DNA of 64,000 bases from Paenibacillus cellulosilyticus (GTDB taxonomy: Bacteria; Bacillota; Bacilli; Paenibacillales; Paenibacillaceae): the NCBI RefSeq assembly GCF_003182255.1, contig NZ_QGTQ01000002.1:509048-573047 (forward strand), in the 5' to 3' direction. A program made the position numbers and the translations under genes. Positions 44,433 to 53,697 of the stretch are shown piece after piece (within the stretch, counting starts at the first letter, position 1; the number at the start of each line of letters is the position of its first letter). The notes under the pieces were generated by a model, which made no database searches, was not told the origin of the DNA, and saw only the letters and a program-made list of their open reading frames with translations.

Positions 44433-45092
44433 CTAGCCGTGCTGCGTAATCGCCCGTGCCGGAACGCCGACGGCGGTCGTTGCATCAGGTACGTCGCGAA
44501 TGGCGACACCGCCTGCACCGAGGACCGACCAGCGCCCTAACCGAACGCCGGGGATCAGGACAGCCCCGCTCCCAACATGTGCGCCCTCCATGACCGAAGC
44601 CGCGCCGGCCAGCGTTCCGTTCGGCGAGACATGTGCGAACGGACCAACAATGGCGTCATGCTCGACGACGGCGCCGGAGTTCACGATCGCGTGAGCGCCA
44701 ATGACCGCGCCAGGCCCGATAACGGCGCCAGGCATGACAACCGCGCCCGGTCCAAGCCGCACGTCGCCGGCTACATGCGCCCCGGGATGCACCAGCGCCG
44801 CATAGCTGAGGTCCGCAAGGCCAAGCCGTTCTGCGATCGCTCGCCGGGTCTTGTTGTCGCCGATGCCGATCACGACCTGTGCGGCGGGTTCATCCTCCAG
44901 CATGAGCGGCACTGCGTTGATCGGGCCGTATGGCAGGCCAGCGCATAAGGTGACTTCCGCATACCGGTCGTCGGCGATAGCCGTTAGCCGATATTGCGGC
45001 GACACGCGAACGATTTCCATGAGCACGCGGCCATGGCCGCCCTGCCCGATCACGATAATGGGCCGTTTCTCCGAGTAATGATGCATCACCAT
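44433..45092 (-). CDS. PglD/EpsM-like sugar acyltransferase
   Basis: 219 residues. The N-terminal nucleotide-sugar-binding domain starts PIIVIGQGGHGRVLMEIV, and the C-terminal left-handed beta helix carries hexapeptide repeats (GAVVMPGAVIGPGAVIG and similar). The His in NSGAVVEHDA is a candidate catalytic base. The family acetylates the 4-amino group of UDP-4-amino sugars. The start ATG at 45092 overlaps the stop of the upstream gene (ATGGTGA), so translation is coupled. The aminotransferase gene follows. Confidence 0.9.
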   Translation of the reverse strand: MVMHHYSEKRPIIVIGQGGHGRVLMEIVRVSPQYRLTAIADDRYAEVTLCAGLPYGPINAVPLMLEDEPAAQVVIGIGDNKTRRAIAERLGLADLSYAALVHPGAHVAGDVRLGPGAVVMPGAVIGPGAVIGAHAIVNSGAVVEHDAIVGPFAHVSPNGTLAGAASVMEGAHVGSGAVLIPGVRLGRWSVLGAGGVAIRDVPDATTAVGVPARAITQHG

Positions 45093-46876
45093 GGCACACC
45101 GCCTGCTTCTCGTTCGCCCGTGAAACGGCTCATCGTCGCCTTGCCTGGCTGCGCAATGCCTTCCCGCTTCCATACTTTAGCTGCGGTCATGGCCAAAATG
45201 CGGAGATCCAACCCAAAGGACTGACGATCGACATAGTCGACATCGAGCTTAAACTTCTCGTCCCAAGACAGTTCGTTGCGGCCATTCACCTGCGCCCAGC
45301 CCGTAATGCCGGGCCGCACATCGTGGCGGCGTCCCTGCTCTTCGGTATAAAGCGCTAGATATTCCATCAATAGCGGTCGAGGCCCGACGAGGCTCATCTC
45401 CCCCCGAATCACGTTGAGCAGCTGCGGCAGCTCGTCGAGACTGAGCTTGCGGAGCAATCTGCCGAAAGCCGTAAGCCGCACTTCGTCTGGCAGCGGCTGC
45501 CCGGACGCATCCGTCGCATCCGTCATCGTACGGAACTTATGCATCATGAACGGCATGCCATGCCTTCCCGGACGCTTCTGACGGAACAACACGGGCGATC
45601 CAAGCTTCAGCCTGACGAGCAGTGCGACGATTCCATACACCGGCAGTAATGCAACAAAAGCAGGTACACTGACCGCCAGATCGAAGGCCCGCTTCGCTGC
45701 GGCACGCAGCCGATTTCGCAGCCCCCGCGCTCTTTGCGTTCTTCTGGCCGTCTCTCGGTACATGCGCAGCAGACGCTGCACGACGATCGACTCCGTGAAA
45801 GCTGACGCGATTCGAGCTCTTCCCGCCGCACCAAACTGACTGCGCTTGCTCTCGGAAAGCATGACCTCAGCGAGAGCTTCAGCCAGCTTATCTGCGTTCC
45901 GATATTCCGCAAGAAGCCCTGTCTCGCCGTGCACCACTAGTTCCTTGGTGCCGGGCACATTCGTAGCGACAACCGGCTTGCCCAGCGCCATCGCTTCCAT
46001 GATGGAGCGTGGAATTCCTTCCTTCTCCGATGTGAGAGCGACGGCATCCGCCATCGCAAGCCAAGGGACGATCGAAGGCTGCTGGCCGACAATGACTACG
46101 TCCTCCGTCAGGCCGTCCGCTTGCAATCTTTCCCGAACTTGTCCCTCCAGCGGGCCCTGACCGGCAAGCACCGTCGTCCAGTTAAGCTTGCCTTCCCGCT
46201 TTACCAGCTTCAGCGCATCCAGCAGCAGACCGTGATCCTTAACTGGCTCAAACCGAGCAGCGACGAAGAGGAGCGGCTTTTCCGCCGCCAAACCATACGC
46301 TTCCTGCAGATGAGCCAATCGCTCCTCGTCAACCCTGGCAGCAGCATCATCAAGCCTGTCGAGATCGACACCGTTGCCTTCTGTATAGACAGGCCGCCAA
46401 GGCGCCAGCTTACGAAGCGCCTCCGCGTCTGCCCCATTCTGCGAAGCTAGTGCGTCACAGAACAGCGCAGCCACCTTCTCGAGCGTGCGATAAAGCCAAT
46501 AAGCAGGCTTCGACTGACCCTCGTAAAAAGGCAGGCCATGGCTCGTATGCATCACGACGGGTACGCGCGCCAGCTTGGCCGCAACTCGCCCGATCAAGCC
46601 CGCTTTGGCTGTATGGGTATGGACGACGTCGAAGCGTTCTTTCCGGAACAAACGATACATGGCGATGATAGAGGCCAAATCCGCCAACGGCTTGATCGAG
46701 CGCTCCATCGCGATGTGCTCCCATCGGAACGGATAGGCTGCACGAACGCTGGGACTCGTGCCTTCCGCCGAAGTAATGAACGTCACGTCCCAGCCTTCCT
46801 GCTGCAGCAGACGCAGCTTGTCGCCCATAATGTGGTGGCTGATGCCGGAGGTGCATATATGGGCGATTCGGCTCAT
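45086..46876 (-). CDS. Fused GT4 glycosyltransferase and phosphoglycosyl transferase (EpsD-EpsL-like)
   Basis: 596 residues in two parts. Residues 1-380 are a GT4 glycosyltransferase with HTHTAKAGLIGR, FVAARFEPVKDH, and EGIPRSIMEAMALGKPVVAT. Residues 390-590 are a bacterial sugar transferase of the monotopic phosphoglycosyl type: a re-entrant hydrophobic segment (FDLAVSVPAFVALLPVYGIV), KFRTMTD and the catalytic Asp-Glu in LSLDELPQLLNV followed by SLVGPRPLL. The second part should move a sugar-1-phosphate to undecaprenyl phosphate and the first add the next sugar. In B. subtilis the matching functions are separate proteins (EpsL, EpsD). It overlaps the epimerase gene by 4 bases. Confidence 0.93.
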   Translation of the reverse strand: MSRIAHICTSGISHHIMGDKLRLLQQEGWDVTFITSAEGTSPSVRAAYPFRWEHIAMERSIKPLADLASIIAMYRLFRKERFDVVHTHTAKAGLIGRVAAKLARVPVVMHTSHGLPFYEGQSKPAYWLYRTLEKVAALFCDALASQNGADAEALRKLAPWRPVYTEGNGVDLDRLDDAAARVDEERLAHLQEAYGLAAEKPLLFVAARFEPVKDHGLLLDALKLVKREGKLNWTTVLAGQGPLEGQVRERLQADGLTEDVVIVGQQPSIVPWLAMADAVALTSEKEGIPRSIMEAMALGKPVVATNVPGTKELVVHGETGLLAEYRNADKLAEALAEVMLSESKRSQFGAAGRARIASAFTESIVVQRLLRMYRETARRTQRARGLRNRLRAAAKRAFDLAVSVPAFVALLPVYGIVALLVRLKLGSPVLFRQKRPGRHGMPFMMHKFRTMTDATDASGQPLPDEVRLTAFGRLLRKLSLDELPQLLNVIRGEMSLVGPRPLLMEYLALYTEEQGRRHDVRPGITGWAQVNGRNELSWDEKFKLDVDYVDRQSFGLDLRILAMTAAKVWKREGIAQPGKATMSRFTGEREAGGVPW

Positions 46877-47904
46877 GATGAAACCACCTTCTGTAATGAA
46901 ATACCGTAATACGACTTGTACCAGTCGACGAACCGACCGATGCCCTCTTCGATCGTCGTTACAGGGCGGAAATCGATAGCAGCTGACAGGTCGTCGATAT
47001 CAGCGAATGTTGCCTGCACATCACCGGGCTGCATGGGCATATATTCAATCCGAGCTTTGCGTCCAAGCGCATCCTCGATCGTCTTGATAAAGGTCATCAG
47101 CTCTACAGGCCGATTGTTGCCGATGTTATAAATCTTATATGGCGCGTAACTGGAGCCCGGATCAGCCTTGAGGCGATCCCATGCTGGATCCGGCTGCGGC
47201 ACTTTGTCGATCAATCGGCGGATGCCTTCCACGATGTCGTCAATATAAGTGAAGTCGCGCAGCATGTTGCCGCCATTGAATACTTGAATCGGCTGCCCTT
47301 CCGCAATACGCTTCGTGAAGCTGAAGTAAGCCATATCGGGACGGCCCCAAGGTCCGTATACCGTGAAGAACCGAAGTCCTGTCGTCGGCAATCCGTACAA
47401 GTGGCTGTACGTATGCGCCATCAGCTCATTCGCTTTCTTGGTTGCCGCGTATAGGCTGACAGGATGATCGACGTTATCATGCACGGCAAAAGGCATTTTT
47501 TCATTCGCCCCGTATACCGAGCTCGACGAAGCATAGATCAGATGCTGTACGCCGAGCTGGCGGCAAGCCTCCAACACATGCCCGAACCCCGTCAAATTCG
47601 ATTCCAGGTAGGCAAAAGGATTCGTCAGGCTGTAACGTACGCCAGCCTGCGCCGCCAAATGGATAACCGTCGTCACGCCTTCTGCCTTCATCAAGGCAAG
47701 CAGCGGTTCATATTCGGCCACATCAAGCTCTCGTCCGGTGAAACCTGTCCGCCTCATCAGAGCGGCGTACCGATCATGCTTCAGACCAACGTCATAATAG
47801 TCGTTGAAATTATCGATACCGATGACTCGTTGGCGCTCGTCCAGCAGTCGATGGCATACATGCGAGCCGATGAAGCCGGCCGCTCCCGTTACTAGAATCG
47901 CCAT
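46873..47904 (-). CDS. UDP-glucuronate 4-epimerase-type SDR
   Basis: 343 residues of the extended SDR family. TGAAGFIGSHVCHRLL is at the N-terminus, with the catalytic Tyr-x3-Lys as SLYAATKKANE and FTVYGPWGRPDMAYF, a motif common in UDP-GlcA epimerases. GLKHDRYAAL near residue 42 also fits this subgroup. It would convert UDP-GlcA to UDP-GalA. ugd and galU in the same operon supply UDP-GlcA. It overlaps the next gene by ATGA and the upstream gene by one base. Confidence 0.88.
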   Translation of the reverse strand: MAILVTGAAGFIGSHVCHRLLDERQRVIGIDNFNDYYDVGLKHDRYAALMRRTGFTGRELDVAEYEPLLALMKAEGVTTVIHLAAQAGVRYSLTNPFAYLESNLTGFGHVLEACRQLGVQHLIYASSSSVYGANEKMPFAVHDNVDHPVSLYAATKKANELMAHTYSHLYGLPTTGLRFFTVYGPWGRPDMAYFSFTKRIAEGQPIQVFNGGNMLRDFTYIDDIVEGIRRLIDKVPQPDPAWDRLKADPGSSYAPYKIYNIGNNRPVELMTFIKTIEDALGRKARIEYMPMQPGDVQATFADIDDLSAAIDFRPVTTIEEGIGRFVDWYKSYYGISLQKVVSS

Positions 47905-49142
47905 TACGCATTCACTCCTTCGGTTCGTAATTCAGATAAGGCGTCGCCGCTTCGAACGTAATGGCCGAATGCCCGCCAGAACACATGCCGCTTCAGATCA
48001 AGCCGTTCTTTCGTATAAGCACCCGCGAGGCTGAAATTGCGCTCTGCCTGTTCGCCCCGCCAATCAGCGCTAGAAGCTGAACGAACAAGCTGTCTAGCCA
48101 GCGCAGCGGCTTGACCTGGACGATGCAGGCAATTCTCGTCCAGCAGCTCAGGGATGCCGCCCGCTGTCGAACCCAACGTCGGGCAACCGCGGCTCATCGC
48201 TTCGATGGTGGCGCGAGGCAGCCCCTCTTGGAAGCTTGGCTGCACGTATACATCGATGCCATCCAGCCATTCATGCACCGCCGAGCCGCTTGGTAGCACA
48301 CCGTCGAAGGAAACGATCTCGCCGATGCCCAGCTTGTCCGCAAGCTGCTGCCAGCGAGCCGGGTCGCCATCGCCAAGCACCCGGAACGAGATGGCTTCCG
48401 GCAACTGCGGACGCGCGATGCTGATCGCCCGCAATGCAATGTCAATTCCTTTGGATCGGCCGTTAAGCGAACCGATGAGGCCGATGGTGAATGGACCATT
48501 GCCACCATTGCCGCCTTGAATACGGGCGAGCCGCCGCTGCAGCACCTCTTCACCTACGGGTGGCAGCTCCACGTTGGAGCACGAAGCCGTGCGGCCTCGC
48601 GGACAAGGGTATCTTTCCTGCAAGAATCGCTCGGTCACGTAAACCGCGAACGGCGCATGCTTCACGAGCCTGCGGTTTTTCCACAGCGCTAACGGGGCAT
48701 ACAGCTTGCCTTGCAGACTGCCGTAATTCCACAAGCCGTCCCATGCGCAGGCTACCATCTCCACTGCATATGGCTTGCCTAGACGTTTGGCGATGCGAAT
48801 CGCCTCCGCCCCAATCTCACTTGGCATGCGTGCAATGACGGCATCCGCCTCACGGATTTTGTCCGTCAATGTATGCTCGACATAGCCTCTTTTCGTCAGC
48901 TTGTTAACCGGGTTGCTAAGTGACGGCAGTACGACGAAATCGACGTTTGGCCCACTCGACAGCGTCTTGCCCGACATATCCGCATCGGTAGAGGTCCGCT
49001 TGCCCCTGCAGGCGACCGTCAATCGGTCGAACACGTTCAAATACCGTTCCCACACCGTGTAAGGCAGCTTGCCACCGGAATAAAACTTGCCTGATTCATT
49101 GAAATAAAACGTATGGTCATGCGCCCAGACAACATGCATCAC
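47904..49142 (-). CDS. GT4-family glycosyltransferase
   Basis: 412 residues with two Rossmann-like halves. The C-terminal half shows GLIGSLNGRSKGIDIALRAI and VQPSFQEGLPRATIEAMSRG, the sugar-nucleotide binding part. There is no signal peptide, so it works at the cytoplasmic membrane face to extend the lipid-linked repeat unit. AGGAGG is before the ATG. Its last base is shared with the epimerase start (TAATG). Confidence 0.9.
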   Translation of the reverse strand: MMHVVWAHDHTFYFNESGKFYSGGKLPYTVWERYLNVFDRLTVACRGKRTSTDADMSGKTLSSGPNVDFVVLPSLSNPVNKLTKRGYVEHTLTDKIREADAVIARMPSEIGAEAIRIAKRLGKPYAVEMVACAWDGLWNYGSLQGKLYAPLALWKNRRLVKHAPFAVYVTERFLQERYPCPRGRTASCSNVELPPVGEEVLQRRLARIQGGNGGNGPFTIGLIGSLNGRSKGIDIALRAISIARPQLPEAISFRVLGDGDPARWQQLADKLGIGEIVSFDGVLPSGSAVHEWLDGIDVYVQPSFQEGLPRATIEAMSRGCPTLGSTAGGIPELLDENCLHRPGQAAALARQLVRSASSADWRGEQAERNFSLAGAYTKERLDLKRHVFWRAFGHYVRSGDALSELRTEGVNA

Positions 49143-49201
49143 GTAACCCTCCTTAAAGTCAATTGCTTCTTCATTTCTGCCGCGTGAACATTACTCACTA
49201 C

Positions 49202-49819
49202 TCACTCCGCAGCTGCAGCCGCGACAGGATGTACCTGCTCCGCGCGGCTGATTGTCTTCACTACCCGTGCAGGAACACCCGCTGCCAGCGTGCCTGCCGG
49301 AACCGATTTGGTGACGACTGCGCCCGCAGCGACGATGGATCGGCTGCCGATGCTTGCCCCGGCCAGAATACGGCAGCCGCAGCCAATCCAGACGTCGCGA
49401 CCGATTGATATCGCAGCGCCCGTCACGGGATTATCTCGAATCGTCAACGATTCGTCGCTCCATGTATGCTGGAACGAGACGATCGAGCTTTGATGCGCGA
49501 TCGATACCTCGTCCTCAATCGTTAAGCCTCCATAGGCATCCACGTAGCATTGCTTATGGATGCTCACGTTGGACCCGATCGACATTCGCTCGGGATACCG
49601 AAGCTCAACCGCTCGGCCGATCAAGACGTTGTCTCCGCACCGATGAGCCAATTTGCGGAGCAGGCAGTACCGCAGCGCTGTGCCGGGCAAATCAGGCAGC
49701 AGGTCGCTGAGCGTCCACATCCATTTCTGAAGCGGCCTCGGAACGAGACCCAGCAGCTTTTCTACGAATCGGAGCACGGGACGGAATCGACTGAAAGCCT
49801 CTCTCCCTCTACCTTTCAA
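49202..49819 (-). CDS. Hexapeptide-repeat acyltransferase (WcaF/CatB-type)
   Basis: 205 residues. The C-terminal two thirds is a left-handed beta helix with GSNVSIHKQCYVDAYGGLTI and VWIGCGCRILAGASIG repeats; the N-terminus is polar. A GTG at 49828 lies inside the SD AAGGAGG, so a TTG at 49819, eight bases after the site, is the better start. It overlaps the stop of the upstream membrane protein gene by 11 bases. It would O-acetylate a sugar of the repeat unit. Confidence 0.85.
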   Translation of the reverse strand: MKGRGREAFSRFRPVLRFVEKLLGLVPRPLQKWMWTLSDLLPDLPGTALRYCLLRKLAHRCGDNVLIGRAVELRYPERMSIGSNVSIHKQCYVDAYGGLTIEDEVSIAHQSSIVSFQHTWSDESLTIRDNPVTGAAISIGRDVWIGCGCRILAGASIGSRSIVAAGAVVTKSVPAGTLAAGVPARVVKTISRAEQVHPVAAAAAE

Positions 49820-51119
49820 TGGCTGCACCTCCTTCGTGTTCAGTCCCGCCTTTTGGCGGCAGCAGCCGATCGAAGAGGATCGCGTTCGATGATTTTGACA
49901 GAATCTTCAGACGTTTCAAGATGGACAAGCCTCCGCTCCAGGCTAATGTGTACGCGCATATCGTATAGATGAGCGGGATAACCGGCAGTTTCTTCCGCAC
50001 CATGTTGTCGCCGATCGTCCCAAGACCGTATTCCAGCGATCGTCCCGTGACCGTTACGTACCCGACCAGCACAAGCGCACAGGCATAAGTGAACATGAGG
50101 ACGAACGCAATCGTATAGAACGGCCGTGTCTCCTTGCGCCGAGCGAACTGATAGACTGAAGCGATAAGCACAATCGTCATAAGCAGCGCCTCGGCTGTCC
50201 GCAGCATCAGCTCTGGCTCCCAATTGCTGAGATTGATAGGGTTCGGACTTATAAAAAGAAAGATCGTAAGCATCCCTGCATTGATTATTCCGAGCGGGCC
50301 GATCTGCAGCACGATAATCGCACAAGCCACAGCCATGACGCCAATGGCAGCTATTAGACGACGCGAGTACAGCCAATAAAAACATAGCGTATACACGATC
50401 GCATAATCTCGCAGCCCGGTCGCATAAGCGATAATGACGATGAAGAGCAGCCATTTGCGGCGAAGCATCAGGCTAGCACCATACAACCCGAGCAGAACGC
50501 AGGTCACGTCCTTCGCGAACAACGAAGACATGTACATGAGTGACGGACTTGCCAGCAGTGTGAAAATAAGCGTCCGGTCGAACGTCTCCTTGCCCCCCTC
50601 TGGAAGCTGGTAGGCGAAATAACGATCGTTCAGCTGGTACGCGCTGTTCACAGTCAGCATGAGCAGAACGGTGTTCAACCATATGATTGCGAGCGGATCT
50701 TCAAGCTGCAGCCATTTGTAGAACGGCATATACAGCAGCCCGAACACGGGATAAGCCGAAATGTTCATCCACTGTGTCTGAAAATGCTCCATCGCGTACG
50801 GCAGAAACTGCGACAGCCGCTCGAATCCCGTTACCTGCTCGTAATAGTGAATTTCATCCGGCCCCGCCAGCGGGTCCGTCGTAATCGCATAGCTCAGCTT
50901 GCCGACGAGCATGATGATGAATCCCGTCATCAGCGCCAGCGGCGCATGGGGCCATCGAAACAAAGCGAACATCGGCAGCAGCAGCGCGAAGAACGCAACG
51001 AGCGCCATCCGAACATCCCATTCGAACAGCCACCGTCCCGTAATCGGCAAAACGATGATGTAGACGAGCAGCAGCATTTGCCTGACTGTTGAGCGGGACG
51101 CCGCATAATCAACCTTCAT
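49809..51119 (-). CDS. Polytopic membrane protein, Wzy-like polymerase or GT-C transferase
   Basis: 436 residues from an ATG at 51119, which overlaps the stop of the upstream gene (ATG inside GTATGAAGGTTGA). About 10-11 hydrophobic helices are visible. A first external loop has GPDEIHYYEQV, with adjacent Asp-Glu as in GT-C glycosyltransferases. A large loop with PEGGKETFD follows. It could be the polymerase of the operon (EpsG/Wzy role) or a lipid-sugar transferase. The families are too divergent for me to choose. No other polymerase candidate is in the operon, which favours that role. Confidence 0.65.
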   Translation of the reverse strand: MKVDYAASRSTVRQMLLLVYIIVLPITGRWLFEWDVRMALVAFFALLLPMFALFRWPHAPLALMTGFIIMLVGKLSYAITTDPLAGPDEIHYYEQVTGFERLSQFLPYAMEHFQTQWMNISAYPVFGLLYMPFYKWLQLEDPLAIIWLNTVLLMLTVNSAYQLNDRYFAYQLPEGGKETFDRTLIFTLLASPSLMYMSSLFAKDVTCVLLGLYGASLMLRRKWLLFIVIIAYATGLRDYAIVYTLCFYWLYSRRLIAAIGVMAVACAIIVLQIGPLGIINAGMLTIFLFISPNPINLSNWEPELMLRTAEALLMTIVLIASVYQFARRKETRPFYTIAFVLMFTYACALVLVGYVTVTGRSLEYGLGTIGDNMVRKKLPVIPLIYTICAYTLAWSGGLSILKRLKILSKSSNAILFDRLLPPKGGTEHEGGAAIER

Positions 51120-52239
51120 ACATTCGCTCCAACTCCGCCGTCGCGACGCGAATGTCATAGCCATGCTGCCCGAGCGCGAATTCCCGTTCATTCCAAGTCG
51201 GAACACCTTCATGCATGCCTACTAGGCCGTCCATGGCTTCCGCCCATCGCTGCGGCGATTCATCCGTTCCGAGCTTTTGCAGCATTCCGAGCGACAGATC
51301 CGCTTCCTTCGGCACACTGCTAGAGACAAGGCACGGAACGCCTGCGGCTTGCGCCTCAATCAGCACGATGCCAAGACCTTCGTACAGCGAAGGCAGGACG
51401 AACGCATCCAGCGTGCCAAGCAGCTCCGGGATATCGCTGCGCAGACCGAGAAACCGTACGCGCTCCTCTAGCCCGAGCGCCTTAGCCTTGCGCTCCATCT
51501 CCGGACGAAGCGGGCCATCCCCTGCCAGCAGCAGTCTTGCATTCGGACGGATGAGAACGAATTGAGCGAACGCATCCAGCAGCAGTGCATGGTTCTTCTG
51601 CGGACTGAATCGTCCGATATGCCCGATCAAGCAATCATCTTGCTCTGCGCCGAATCGGCTGCGGAGCAGCGTTCGGTCAATCGGGAGCGCTGCGAACGGA
51701 GACAGCGGAATCGCATTTGGAAATACGTCAACGCGTCCGTCATGCCAGCATTGCCGTCCAAACAACGATTCGCACGCGTCTCTGGAGCAGCCCAGCATGC
51801 GAGTCGCGTTGCGGCGCATGAGTACCCGCATATACATGCGATAAATTCGACGCTGCAGCGATGTCTGCTTGCTGTCGTTCGTATTGTGGCTGTGACCGAT
51901 GCGGACTGGAATGCCCAGCCCTTTCGCCAGCTTGAGGATGTAGCCGCTGAACCCGAATACATGGCTGTGAATCGCATCGTAAGACCCATTGCGCCTTACG
52001 TTCTCCTCGAAGGTACGGCGGAATGCGGCAAGTCCTTGGCTCGGCGGCGGCTGAACGAACAGCTTGCCGCCGAGTTCACGAATTTCATCGTCATAGAACG
52101 CTGGCTCCGAGGATTGCACCGCAAAATGGAATTCGTACTGACGTCGATCGATATGCCGATACACATTCATCAGCAGCGACTCGATGCCGCCGGGATGCAT
52201 TTTGCCTACGACATGCAGCACTTTGCGTTTATTACTCAT
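51109..52239 (-). CDS. GT4-family glycosyltransferase (EpsF-like)
   Basis: 376 residues. The N-terminus VLHVVGKMHPGGIESLLMN is typical of EpsF-type GT4 enzymes, and the C-terminal half has GHIGRFSPQKNHALLLDAFA and LPSLYEGLGIVLIEAQAAGV. It should add one sugar to the growing repeat unit. It overlaps its neighbours by 4 bases (52236-52239) and 11 bases (51109-51119). Confidence 0.92.
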   Translation of the reverse strand: MSNKRKVLHVVGKMHPGGIESLLMNVYRHIDRRQYEFHFAVQSSEPAFYDDEIRELGGKLFVQPPPSQGLAAFRRTFEENVRRNGSYDAIHSHVFGFSGYILKLAKGLGIPVRIGHSHNTNDSKQTSLQRRIYRMYMRVLMRRNATRMLGCSRDACESLFGRQCWHDGRVDVFPNAIPLSPFAALPIDRTLLRSRFGAEQDDCLIGHIGRFSPQKNHALLLDAFAQFVLIRPNARLLLAGDGPLRPEMERKAKALGLEERVRFLGLRSDIPELLGTLDAFVLPSLYEGLGIVLIEAQAAGVPCLVSSSVPKEADLSLGMLQKLGTDESPQRWAEAMDGLVGMHEGVPTWNEREFALGQHGYDIRVATAELERMYEG

Positions 52240-53630
52240 GGCAGTATGCTCCCGATATGCTCGAACAGCTCCCGCTTCTTCCGTTCCAAGACAGGAGGGA
52301 ACGCGTCCGGCAGCTGCCCATCGAGGGCGATCTTACCAAACGTTCTTTCGGCAGGAATTCGGAAGTCGATCAGCTGCTCCGCCAAATTCAGCTCGGCAAA
52401 AATATGTTCCAGCTTCCGGTCCCAGATAATGCCGTGCGTCGGCTTGCCCAGCGAGATCGCCGGGATGCACGCATGCAGCCGCTGCGCGATCACCACATCG
52501 CAGTCTGCAATGCTGTCCATCAGCTGCGCAACGGTTGCGGGATAATGGATCACCGTCGTATGCGGCACGTCTGTGCACCTGGGCTTGACGTACTGCTCCA
52601 CGAACGCATTGTCGGATGCCGCTCCATTCGTGAACAGCCGCACCTCGCAGCCTCGCGCTGCCAGCGTCTCGGCGGCACTTTGCCACCAAGCGGCACAAGC
52701 CTCCCGCTCCCATCGATAGGGACAGTGGCGGTTCATCTCATTAGGGTCCATAATGCCGAGCCCGACGATAGGGCGCCTGCCCGAGCCACTCTTAGGCCAG
52801 GTATTCGCATTCGCAGGCTTCACCGTATGTGCTGCGGAACGTCCAGCTATATGTCCCATCGCCTGCGGCAGGCCCACTGCCGGCAGACCAAACGTCTCCG
52901 GCGTATAGAGTGCGGGGTCGGCCAGCGCTACTGTCTTCGCGGATAGCGATGCATCCATGCCCAGCAGGAAGCTGCGCGAATCCTCGTCGCGCACCGCAAT
53001 CGTCGTTGCATATCGGCATGCGCCAAGCAGCCAGCGTGTTGCCTGGCGACTCCAAGGCCCACGCGCTCCGACGAGCAGCAGATGCAGCGGCTTGCGCTGA
53101 CGCTTGGCCTCAGCCGCGATGCGGCGCACCGCAAGCGGGAATGTCCAGTACGTATCGATGAGCAGATGGCCGCCGCCGATGAATACCGCATCCGCTTGCG
53201 CTACCGCCTTCCGCAGCGGCTCATTCAGCTTGGCATTGCGGCGTCTGTCGAGCCAATATGCCTTCCAACGCCTTAACGTATCCGGTGTCATCCGCTTGGA
53301 TGTCCCTGACCCGTTCAGTTGTATCCGGACATCCGATTGGGAAACAGCTAGTTGAGGCCGTCCCACGGCCGCCTCTTCTCTTGTCTTCTTCGGCAGCTGT
53401 CCCGCCGTCGAAGGCGAAGATAAGGTTTCCGCGCCAGCCGCCACCGGCAGCCGCGCCGAATCCGCTGCGGCCAGATGGCTCTCTTCAGCCTCCCAATGTC
53501 CATGCAGCAGATCGAAATGAATGACGCGATGGGCTCCCCGCATCGCGATCAGCCGGTTCAACGTCAAGGCGATTAGCCCGTCCCCCAAATTCGGCGATTG
53601 CGGAACGCCCGCAAGCAACACGGTTTTCAT
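52236..53630 (-). CDS. Polysaccharide pyruvyl transferase family protein
   Basis: 464 residues. The N-terminus SPNLGDGLIALTLNRLI and the later FIGGGHLLIDTY and DCDVVIAQRLHACIPAISLG are typical of the family that ketalises sugars with pyruvate (EpsO/CsaB-like). Two low-complexity inserts (about residues 55-115 and 265-290) make it longer than usual. Such proteins give the polysaccharide negative charge or an anchor site for S-layer-type domains. It overlaps the GT4 gene by 4 bases (ATGA). Confidence 0.88.
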   Translation of the reverse strand: MKTVLLAGVPQSPNLGDGLIALTLNRLIAMRGAHRVIHFDLLHGHWEAEESHLAAADSARLPVAAGAETLSSPSTAGQLPKKTREEAAVGRPQLAVSQSDVRIQLNGSGTSKRMTPDTLRRWKAYWLDRRRNAKLNEPLRKAVAQADAVFIGGGHLLIDTYWTFPLAVRRIAAEAKRQRKPLHLLLVGARGPWSRQATRWLLGACRYATTIAVRDEDSRSFLLGMDASLSAKTVALADPALYTPETFGLPAVGLPQAMGHIAGRSAAHTVKPANANTWPKSGSGRRPIVGLGIMDPNEMNRHCPYRWEREACAAWWQSAAETLAARGCEVRLFTNGAASDNAFVEQYVKPRCTDVPHTTVIHYPATVAQLMDSIADCDVVIAQRLHACIPAISLGKPTHGIIWDRKLEHIFAELNLAEQLIDFRIPAERTFGKIALDGQLPDAFPPVLERKKRELFEHIGSILP

Positions 53631-53697
53631 TGCTGTCGCACCTCTCCTCTGTCTGTATTAATGCCTGCGGTTCACATGACCGCTCGACGCATTGTAG

